From Candidatus Roizmanbacteria bacterium (GTDB lineage Bacteria > Patescibacteriota > Microgenomatia > UBA1406), in NCBI GenBank assembly GCA_024653645.1, contig JANLHK010000084.1, positions 1-5,730 of the forward strand: a stretch of DNA of 5,730 bases. Reading direction: 5' to 3'. Positions 1 to 3,963 of the stretch are shown piece by piece (the stretch's first letter is position 1; each line of letters opens with the position of its first letter). Both the position numbers and the translations under genes were made by a program. Below the pieces are notes generated by a model, which saw only the letters and a list, made by a program, of their open reading frames with translations, was not told where the DNA came from and did no database searches.

Positions 1-1
1 T

Positions 2-352
2 GATTCGACGAAATACGTTGTTTCAAATACACTTACCAAACACGAATGGAAAAATTCTGTTTTTATAGGGGGTGATGACGTGGTTGGCGACATTAAAAAA
101 CTCAAAGAGAAGGCCCGTCCCGATCTGCAAGTTCATGGCAGCAGCAACCTTATTCAAACGTTATTGAAGCATGATTTGGTGGATGAGCTATGGCTTAAGA
201 TATTTCCCATTACTCTCGGCTCAGGCAAGCGCTTATTTGCCGAAGGTACCATTCCCGCGGCATTCAAACTGACGGATAGCAAAATTTCACCAAACGGAGT
301 TATCATTGCCAATTACGAGCGTGCAGGAGCAGTGAAAACGGGATCGTTTTAA
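2..352 (+). CDS. Dihydrofolate reductase family / RibD C-terminal domain protein (5' partial)
   Basis: This is the C-terminal 116 residues of a reductase of the RibD-C/DHFR-like superfamily, NAD(P)H-dependent cytoplasmic enzymes that include the riboflavin-pathway reductase and many proteins of unknown substrate. The reading frame is open from base 2 and the first residues (KYVVSNTLT, then W..NS) already match the family, so the gene starts outside the window; the internal GTG at base 80 is not the real start. Typical family features follow: an I..LK segment, the nucleotide-binding VHGSSNL turn (fragment residues 44-50), then LVDEL and the [10 protein letters not shown] stretch. Whole members are usually about 180-200 residues, so roughly the N-terminal third is missing. 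It ends at TAA 350-352, about 34 bases before the next gene. Family assignment is firm; the substrate cannot be told, and it should not be called folA or ribD. Confidence 0.88.
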   Translation, partial: DSTKYVVSNTLTKHEWKNSVFIGGDDVVGDIKKLKEKARPDLQVHGSSNLIQTLLKHDLVDELWLKIFPITLGSGKRLFAEGTIPAAFKLTDSKISPNGVIIANYERAGAVKTGSF

Positions 353-365
353 TACCACCATTATT

Positions 366-374
366 TGCTATACT
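366..374 (+). promoter_or_regulatory. Extended -10 promoter (TGcTATACT) for the Cys-rich gene
   Basis: The sequence TGC-TATACT is a good extended -10 element. Its last base lies 11 bases before the ATG at 386, so transcription would begin about 381-382 and leave a leader of roughly 4-5 bases. No recognisable -35 box lies 16-18 bases upstream, which fits an extended -10 promoter. No Shine-Dalgarno sequence is present between the box and the ATG. Confidence 0.5.
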
Positions 375-385
375 ATTTCTTTAGT

Positions 386-622
386 ATGAGCAAAGACAGG
401 GAAAACTGTGAAGAGAGTTGTATCTTTTTTAAAGCTTTGAGAGAGGAAGATCAACCTTTTAATAGATTCGCTCGGCAGGAGACCATGAGGGGAAGAGATG
501 TTCCCGGCTCGCTCGCTTGTATGTGCGGAGCCTGTATTCATTTGATGAGAAACTATGATGCTCTTGATGCATTGATTGAATTGTCTTCTCAACGGGCAAA
601 ATCTCATACCATTGCTCCATAA
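386..622 (+). CDS. Small cysteine-rich protein of unknown function (78 aa)
   Basis: I do not recognise this gene. It encodes a 78-residue soluble protein with no signal peptide or membrane helix. Five cysteines are grouped as C8-x3-C12 near the N terminus and C45-x-C47-x2-C50 with a histidine at 52, a spacing that could hold a zinc ion or an iron-sulfur cluster; this is inference. The middle is charged (ALREED, RFARQETMRGRD) and the C-terminal part (about 54-68) looks helical. I chose ATG 386 because the in-frame TTG at 365 lies on the likely -10 box at 366-374. An antisense frame covers the same bases but has no promoter-like signal. The gene is probably real, but short length and lack of a known family limit confidence. 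Confidence 0.58.
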   Translation: MSKDRENCEESCIFFKALREEDQPFNRFARQETMRGRDVPGSLACMCGACIHLMRNYDALDALIELSSQRAKSHTIAP

Positions 623-648
623 CTACTGGTAAACCATATCCTATAGTT

Positions 649-677
649 TTGATTTTTGTACTTCCAAACGGTACAAT
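649..677 (+). promoter_or_regulatory. Sigma70-type promoter TTGATT-N17-TACAAT, leaderless
   Basis: A -35 box TTGATT (649-654) is followed after exactly 17 bases by a -10 box TACAAT (672-677). The usual start point 7 bases after the -10 falls on base 684, the A of the ATG of the next gene. This is the best example of a leaderless promoter in the window. The GGGAG just before the ATG touches the start codon and is too close to serve as a ribosome binding site. Confidence 0.62.
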
Positions 678-683
678 AGGGAG

Positions 684-1601
684 ATGTCACTCGAAAATAA
701 GCCATCCTTTATGGGAAACATGATACGCCATATTAATGATGGCGATATTGATATCGCTACCATACAACGTGGCGCAAAACAGTTAGTAAGACAAATTGCT
801 ACTGCACACTCCGAAGAAGCCTCGTTAGCCGGTCCCACCGTGCTTAATGATTTCCTTAGCCACGAGGGACTGACGATGGCTTCCTACCAGTTGGCGGGAT
901 TCTTTCCTTTGTGGGCACGTCATGCCATGGACATTCGACTATTTATGTTTCCCGAGTCTTTTAGGCTTAATGTGCACATGGCGGATCATCCAACCGATAC
1001 CGAAAAATTTCTCATAACTCACCCTCAGGCAGTAGCAGCATTTCATGGTCCTACCTATTCAGATAGGAATGAAACCATACGTGCCGTTAATAATGGCTTT
1101 TATTATAAGGGAGCTGTTCAGGTACCGTTTATGGAAACCGATCCTCCCGGTGAGCGCAGAGGGGCCATTATACTGCACGAAAATGGCGATGTAGAGCTTG
1201 CTGACGATAGACGAAAATGGGATGCGTTATCAAATCCATCAGGGATACAGACCATAAGCGGAACGTCGGATTTTATACGAAGCACTGATACCGTTGTTGA
1301 GCTAAAACGAGATAAAAGACCACGACATGCCACTTCATTTTTAATTCAAGGAACGGCTGGAAAAAGAATAATGTACTGCCCCTTATATAGCCCTATTTCA
1401 CGACCAACGGTTCTGCGTTTGCTCCAAACATTTGAGGCAGATTTTGGGTTGGGGGAATGCATTGGGGTTGAGCTTGAATATAATGGAGCCACTAACTATA
1501 TAAAAGAGGGTGGAAATCCTAATACCATTTATGCCTATCCCGGCCATGTCAGCTACAAACGCCTCGATCACTACTACTTCACAAAGAATGAATATACATA
1601 A
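684..1601 (+). CDS. Uncharacterised 305-aa protein, possibly phosphodiester-glycosidase-like
   Basis: I do not recognise this family with certainty. The product is soluble, with no signal peptide or membrane helix. An N-terminal helical part (about 1-85) precedes a probable beta-rich domain (about 86-300). Three spots recall the order seen in phosphodiester glycosidases (DUF2233/NAGPA group): NNGFYY at 136-141 where that family has NGG(Y/F)F, RPRHATSFL at 212-220 where it has RPRTA, and VELEYNGATNY at 262-272 where it has a DGGGS-type turn. The spacing is plausible but the key residues are not identical, so this is only a hypothesis; if correct, it would act on a sugar phosphodiester. Lack of an export signal is odd for that family. 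ATG 684 follows a promoter that would start transcription on the ATG itself. The stop codon touches the 3' arm of a 9-bp inverted repeat. Confidence 0.85.
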   Translation: MSLENKPSFMGNMIRHINDGDIDIATIQRGAKQLVRQIATAHSEEASLAGPTVLNDFLSHEGLTMASYQLAGFFPLWARHAMDIRLFMFPESFRLNVHMADHPTDTEKFLITHPQAVAAFHGPTYSDRNETIRAVNNGFYYKGAVQVPFMETDPPGERRGAIILHENGDVELADDRRKWDALSNPSGIQTISGTSDFIRSTDTVVELKRDKRPRHATSFLIQGTAGKRIMYCPLYSPISRPTVLRLLQTFEADFGLGECIGVELEYNGATNYIKEGGNPNTIYAYPGHVSYKRLDHYYFTKNEYT

Positions 1602-1608
1602 GTAGTAG
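1571..1608. repeat. Perfect 9-bp inverted repeat spanning the end of the 305-aa gene
   Basis: CTACTACTT (1571-1579) and AAGTAGTAG (1600-1608) are exact reverse complements separated by 20 bases. The 3' arm begins inside the TAA stop codon (1599-1601) and ends two bases before the -10 box of the next gene. No T tract follows, so this is not a normal intrinsic terminator. It could be an RNA 3'-end hairpin, an operator for the downstream promoter, or chance from the tandem tyrosine codons in the 5' arm. Confidence 0.5.
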
Positions 1609-1610
1609 GA

Positions 1611-1616
1611 TAGAAT
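1611..1616 (+). promoter_or_regulatory. -10 box TAGAAT in front of the 54-aa gene
   Basis: TAGAAT ends 6 bases before the ATG at 1623, so a start 7 bases downstream would again fall on the ATG, the same geometry as at 684. No good -35 box is seen at the right distance. The call rests mainly on the repeated placement of such boxes through the window. Confidence 0.4.
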
Positions 1617-1622
1617 AGCTCT

Positions 1623-1787
1623 ATGTCCCAAAAAACCTGGATTATGATAGGACTAATCGTAGGGTCGATTGGTGGTTCGTACATCCCAGTGGTATGGGGA
1701 GGATCACTTTTTTCGTATACTTCAGTAATATGGAGTGCTGTGGGCAGCCTAGCCGGTATATATCTAGCCTATAGACTTACCTCGTAG
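1623..1787 (+). CDS. Small two-helix membrane protein (54 aa)
   Basis: A 54-residue protein with two predicted membrane helices at about 6-24 and 33-50, joined by a short loop containing YIPVVWGGSLFSYTS. Both helices carry small-residue spacing (GLIVGSIGGS and AVGSLAGIYLAY) typical of tightly packed helix pairs. A lysine precedes helix 1 and an arginine follows helix 2, so both ends probably face the cytoplasm. From memory, similar proteins starting with a TWI(I/M)IG-like stretch and ending near Y(R/K)L are common as hypothetical genes in Parcubacteria-like genomes; no function is known to me. The gene sits in the 220-base gap between two larger genes, starts 6 bases after a TAGAAT box with no Shine-Dalgarno sequence, and ends in TAG followed directly by TAA. 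Confidence 0.78.
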   Translation: MSQKTWIMIGLIVGSIGGSYIPVVWGGSLFSYTSVIWSAVGSLAGIYLAYRLTS

Positions 1788-1798
1788 TAAAGTTTTTT
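1775..1798 (+). terminator. Weak candidate intrinsic terminator after the 54-aa gene
   Basis: ACTTAC (1775-1780) can pair with GTAAAGT (1787-1793) with one bulged A around a six-base loop, and a run of six T follows (1793-1798). The stem is AT-rich and short, so it would be inefficient. It overlaps the stop codon at 1785-1787 and lies just before the next -10 box. Confidence 0.3.
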
Positions 1799-1807
1799 CC
1801 CTCGGTG

Positions 1808-1813
1808 TATACT
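1808..1813 (+). promoter_or_regulatory. -10 box TATACT in front of the 323-aa gene
   Basis: TATACT ends 8 bases before the ATG at 1822, giving a predicted transcript start about 1-2 bases before the start codon. No clear -35 hexamer lies 16-18 bases upstream, and no Shine-Dalgarno sequence precedes the ATG, so initiation would be leaderless or nearly so. Confidence 0.48.
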
Positions 1814-1821
1814 AGTACTGC

Positions 1822-2793
1822 ATGAATAAATCCATCTTTGGATTGATTCTGATAGTGATCATTGCTCTTATGCTTCTGGTGAGTTATCTGCTCAAATCTC
1901 GCCCTACCCCTCTTGAATCGAATCAGGAAGTAGAACAGCCCAAGGTAAGTCTCTTTGAAAACATAACTAATATGTGCAAGATTTTCCCCCTTGAGGAAGT
2001 TAATAAGCTCACTGGGAAGACATTTACCAAAACCCAGTCCTTTCACAGTAATGATGGTAAAACCTATAATTGCGAGTATTTCTTAGATAACCACTTTATC
2101 ATTATTGATCTGGGCTTATATGATGTATCGGATCAAAAAAAAGGGTATGCCTATCTCGATCGAACCATATCAACTGACTCGCGTATTCAAATTGAACACT
2201 TTATGGTACACAGCGGAAAAAACCCTGAGGAAATTATTGATATCTATCTGGTACTCGGTACAAACAGCTTCGTACGAATAGGCAAAAGCTCTGCGCAGGT
2301 AATGAGCAATGATGAGCTGATTAATCTCGCGCAGCATATGACTGCTATACTGCAAGGGACAGAAGCCTATAAAGTGCCGCAGATAAGTAATAAAAAAACA
2401 AGGACACCAACATCAGATGACGGGGTACCACTGCCCAGTGCACAATCCATAGGCCGTACCTTCCTGGAGCTCATCGGCGAGAAGGACATAGATAGGGCGC
2501 TCTCAATGATGTCTGCTGATATGCTCGGTGATGAAGCGCAGCAGCAGGCATGGGGAGTGCAGTTTAATGCCTTTGAATCCTTCGTGGTTACCTCAATGCA
2601 AGACTCTCTTAAAGAAACCTGGACCAGTGATACGCAACAGTTTAAGGCCGTCATAGAAGTAACCATGAAGCCTGATGCTATTGAAGCACCCATACCCAAC
2701 TACGGATGGGACAATGGTGAAAATATCCGCTGGATAGTTATGAAAAAAATAAACGGTCGGTGGAACGTGGACGCAATTGCGACCGGCCCGTAA
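1822..2793 (+). CDS. Membrane-anchored two-domain protein with C-terminal NTF2-like domain
   Basis: A 323-residue protein with an N-terminal signal anchor (hydrophobic 5-24, preceded by a lysine and followed by K25 and R27), so the rest should lie outside the membrane. There is no lipobox cysteine. The first domain (about 48-180) starts with MCKIFPLEEVNKLTG and has only two cysteines, C52 and C84, which could form a disulfide; the layout loosely resembles DUF3558-type lipoprotein domains of Actinobacteria. A polar linker (about 185-205) leads to a second domain (about 206-323), from SIGRTFLELIGEKDIDRAL to IRWIVMKKINGRWNVDAI, which has the helix-then-sheet pattern and closing strand pair of NTF2-like/DUF4878 domains. 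Such domains often bind small ligands or other proteins; no reaction can be assigned. The gene has its own -10 box and no Shine-Dalgarno sequence. Confidence 0.85.
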   Translation: MNKSIFGLILIVIIALMLLVSYLLKSRPTPLESNQEVEQPKVSLFENITNMCKIFPLEEVNKLTGKTFTKTQSFHSNDGKTYNCEYFLDNHFIIIDLGLYDVSDQKKGYAYLDRTISTDSRIQIEHFMVHSGKNPEEIIDIYLVLGTNSFVRIGKSSAQVMSNDELINLAQHMTAILQGTEAYKVPQISNKKTRTPTSDDGVPLPSAQSIGRTFLELIGEKDIDRALSMMSADMLGDEAQQQAWGVQFNAFESFVVTSMQDSLKETWTSDTQQFKAVIEVTMKPDAIEAPIPNYGWDNGENIRWIVMKKINGRWNVDAIATGP

Positions 2794-2805
2794 GCATTTA
2801 CGCGG
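2787..2805. repeat. Hairpin/inverted repeat over the stop codon and -35 region of the regulator gene
   Basis: CGTAA (2789-2793) and TTACG (2798-2802) pair exactly around the loop GCAT. Allowing a bulged C at 2803, CC at 2787-2788 can pair with GG at 2804-2805 and lengthen the stem to seven pairs. The element covers the TAA stop of the 323-aa gene and abuts the -10 boxes of the XRE gene. It may be a 3'-end hairpin lacking a T tract, or an operator for the regulator. Confidence 0.4.
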
Positions 2806-2816
2806 TATACTATACT
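2805..2816 (+). promoter_or_regulatory. Overlapping twin -10 boxes in a palindrome upstream of the XRE gene
   Basis: TATACT occurs twice, at 2806-2811 and 2811-2816, sharing one T. The core GTATA-C-TATAC (2805-2815) is a perfect dyad around a central C. The second box ends 10 bases before the ATG at 2827, giving a leader of only a few bases. No -35 box is evident. A dyad across the promoter of a small XRE regulator is a natural place for autorepression, but TATACT-like boxes are prone to such symmetry, so the operator role is inference. Confidence 0.45.
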
Positions 2817-2826
2817 CACTAACTGT

Positions 2827-3030
2827 ATGAGCATCTTACGTAACTCGGTTCAGCAATACCGGAATAACTATAAAATAACCCAGGAGGAATTGGCTCACGC
2901 CATTGGCGTTACGCGTCAAACCATTATTGCTATTGAAAAGGGAAACTATACCCCTTCGGTACTGCTAGCGCTTAAGATAGCATCATATTTTAAAACCAGA
3001 GTTGATAAATTGTTTACAATACATTCCTGA
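2827..3030 (+). CDS. Small XRE-family helix-turn-helix transcriptional regulator (67 aa)
   Basis: A single-domain DNA-binding protein of the Cro/C1 (XRE, HTH_3) family, the compact type of about 65-70 residues. The helix-turn-helix is clear: helix 2 at about 18-26 (TQEELAHAI), a turn at GVT, and recognition helix at about 29-37 (TRQTIIAIE), followed by the family's KGNYTPSVLLALKIASYF and a terminal VDKLF. There is no sensor domain, so any signal must come from a partner. The next gene begins one base after the TGA stop, so the two are co-transcribed and probably translationally coupled; that partner is a four-helix membrane protein. The start ATG lies just downstream of palindromic twin -10 boxes and lacks a Shine-Dalgarno sequence, suggesting a nearly leaderless and possibly autoregulated transcript. 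Confidence 0.92.
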   Translation: MSILRNSVQQYRNNYKITQEELAHAIGVTRQTIIAIEKGNYTPSVLLALKIASYFKTRVDKLFTIHS

Positions 3031-3031
3031 T

Positions 3032-3385
3032 ATGCTTATCGAAATAATAAGTGCTACCGCCATTCTGGGGATAGCTGTGCTGTTTCTTAATCCCGGTAAC
3101 CTCAGTATGCCCGACAGTATGCAATCCATGCTTATTCTGGGCATTATTGTTGCATTTCTTACCTTTGCCGCTTATATTTTTCGAGAAAAATCATCAGATG
3201 AGCGGGAATCCCTGCATATATTAAGTGCCGGCCGCATATCCTATTTAGTAGGAGTCGGAACGCTTATTGGCGGTATTATTATGCAGGCGCTGCGCCACGA
3301 AATTGACCCCTGGTTGGTTATCGCACTCTGTGCTATGGTATTTTCAAAACTTATCTCACGCATCTATTCTCACTTCAAAATGTAA
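3032..3385 (+). CDS. Four-helix membrane protein paired with the XRE regulator (DUF2178-like)
   Basis: A 117-residue integral membrane protein with four predicted helices at about 4-19, 31-50, 69-87 and 92-108. Between helices 2 and 3 sits a charged segment, REKSSDERE (51-59), followed by HILSAGRISYLVG; this (E)K-x-DERE pattern next to a short XRE regulator resembles DUF2178-type proteins, often found beside such regulators in bacteria and archaea. No enzymatic motif is visible. I chose ATG 3032 rather than the in-frame TTG at 3002 because the shorter form starts cleanly at helix 1 and leaves a 1-base gap after the regulator's TGA stop, fitting translational coupling. The gene ends inside a terminator hairpin. 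A role in sensing membrane state for the regulator is possible but unproven. Confidence 0.83.
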   Translation: MLIEIISATAILGIAVLFLNPGNLSMPDSMQSMLILGIIVAFLTFAAYIFREKSSDERESLHILSAGRISYLVGVGTLIGGIIMQALRHEIDPWLVIALCAMVFSKLISRIYSHFKM

Positions 3386-3408
3386 AGTCGGCTTGACATT
3401 CTTTTTTT
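3379..3408 (+). terminator. Intrinsic terminator after the regulator/membrane-protein unit
   Basis: AATGT (3379-3383) pairs with ACATT (3396-3400); inside an A-G mismatch, AAG (3385-3387) pairs with CTT (3392-3394) around a TCGG loop. Seven T follow at 3402-3408, as in a Rho-independent terminator. The stem is AT-rich, so strength is uncertain. It overlaps the TAA stop at 3383-3385, and its 3' arm is part of the next promoter's -35 box. Confidence 0.55.
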
Positions 3409-3420
3409 ATTCTTTACTAT
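3393..3420 (+). promoter_or_regulatory. Promoter TTGACA-N16-TACTAT of the thioredoxin/dipZ-like operon
   Basis: A consensus -35 TTGACA (3393-3398) is followed after 16 bases by TACTAT (3415-3420). The predicted start is near 3427, leaving a leader of about 23 bases, unlike the leaderless genes before it. The -35 box overlaps the 3' arm of the upstream terminator hairpin. Confidence 0.6.
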
Positions 3421-3431
3421 GTATTTAGAAT

Positions 3432-3436
3432 GGGAG
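3432..3436 (+). promoter_or_regulatory. Possible Shine-Dalgarno sequence GGGAG, long spacing
   Basis: GGGAG lies 13 bases before the ATG at 3450, longer than the usual 5-9. It is the only purine-rich site at a workable distance before any gene in the window. The closer in-frame-looking ATG at 3437 meets TAA after one codon, so 3450 is the start. Confidence 0.4.
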
Positions 3437-3449
3437 ATGAAATAAACAA

Positions 3450-3962
3450 ATGAAAATAGCATTTACTATAGTCATTATTGCAGTACTGGGCATGACGGGG
3501 TACTTTTTGATGAATAAAAATGAATCAAATACCATGGTAAAGGAAGATACTGCCATGATGCAAAACGATGAAAAGAAGACTGATGAAAAAATGGCTCAAG
3601 AGGAAGATGCCATGATGGAAGAGGATACCATGATGGGCGATTCGCGTTATGTTACCTATACTATGAAAGCTTTTAACACGACAAACAATACTAAACGAGT
3701 ACTGTTTTTTTACGCTAATTGGTGCCCAACCTGCATACCGGCAGATAAAAACTTTCAGGATAATAAGGAGCAAATTCCTGAAAATGTCACCCTTATACGG
3801 GTAAACTATAATGACCCAGAAACCGATCAGGATGAGAAGGATTTGGCTGAAAAGTACAACATTACCTATCAACATACTTTTGTACAAATTGATACCGAGG
3901 GTAATGAGGTTGCTCAGTGGAACGGTGGGCAAATAGAAGAGTTATTAGCCATGATTAAGTAA
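3450..3962 (+). CDS. Membrane-anchored thioredoxin-like protein with CPTC site and Met-rich linker
   Basis: A 170-residue thiol-disulfide protein tethered outside the membrane by an N-terminal anchor (hydrophobic 4-21). A Met-rich acidic linker (about 29-63) with eight methionines follows. The thioredoxin fold (about 66-170) begins at YVTYTMKAF; the strand VLFFYANWC leads into the active site W91-C92-P-T-C95, and these are its only cysteines. The usual cis-proline before the next core strand is missing: the sequence there is ITYQHTFVQID, with His142 where proline normally sits. The protein ends in a normal GGQIEELL helix. It is followed after one base by the dipZ-like gene, so the two form an operon; the CcdA domain encoded there is a likely source of electrons for this protein. 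Reductant, isomerase and oxidase roles cannot be separated from sequence, although CPTC and the partner favour reduction. Confidence 0.9.
   Translation: MKIAFTIVIIAVLGMTGYFLMNKNESNTMVKEDTAMMQNDEKKTDEKMAQEEDAMMEEDTMMGDSRYVTYTMKAFNTTNNTKRVLFFYANWCPTCIPADKNFQDNKEQIPENVTLIRVNYNDPETDQDEKDLAEKYNITYQHTFVQIDTEGNEVAQWNGGQIEELLAMIK
3543..3638 (+). repeat. Imperfect repeats coding EDxxMM units in the thioredoxin linker
   Basis: Three related units appear in the linker, EDTAMMQ (32-38), EDAMMEE (52-58) and EDTMMGD (59-64 with shared E58), each coded by a GA(A/G)GAT...CATGATG-like stretch. They suggest local duplication of a short acidic Met-Met motif. Similar tracts are familiar from secreted proteins of Parcubacteria-like genomes. 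Metal binding, copper for example, is possible but speculative. Confidence 0.55.
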
Positions 3963-3963
3963 T

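Noticed and set aside
80..352. GTG at 80 as the start of a complete 90-aa protein
   Set aside because: The frame is open back to base 2 and the upstream residues ([12 protein letters not shown]) match the same enzyme family, so this is an edge-truncated gene.
368..607. Minus-strand frame of 79 codons opposite the Cys-rich gene
   Set aside because: Considered as the alternative to the forward gene. The forward frame has an extended -10 box at the right place and a more protein-like composition; the reverse frame has neither. Some doubt remains.
623..650. Possible terminator after the Cys-rich gene
   Set aside because: Only short pairings are possible (TACCA/TGGTA with a 15-base loop, or three pairs around TAAA) and there is no convincing T tract directly after a stem.
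2367..2699. Minus-strand frame of 110 codons opposite the 323-aa gene
   Set aside because: Antisense shadow of the NTF2-like domain; Ser/Cys-rich with no recognisable features.
3028..3030. TGA as a sense codon (code 25, as in Gracilibacteria/SR1)
   Set aside because: Reading through gives a tail out of frame with the membrane protein that starts one base later, and the regulator ends at the usual length for its family. TGA works as a stop here.
3525..3932. Minus-strand frame of 135 codons opposite the thioredoxin gene
   Set aside because: Its His/Met/Leu-rich sequence is simply the complement of the CATGATG repeats and AT-rich codons of the real gene.
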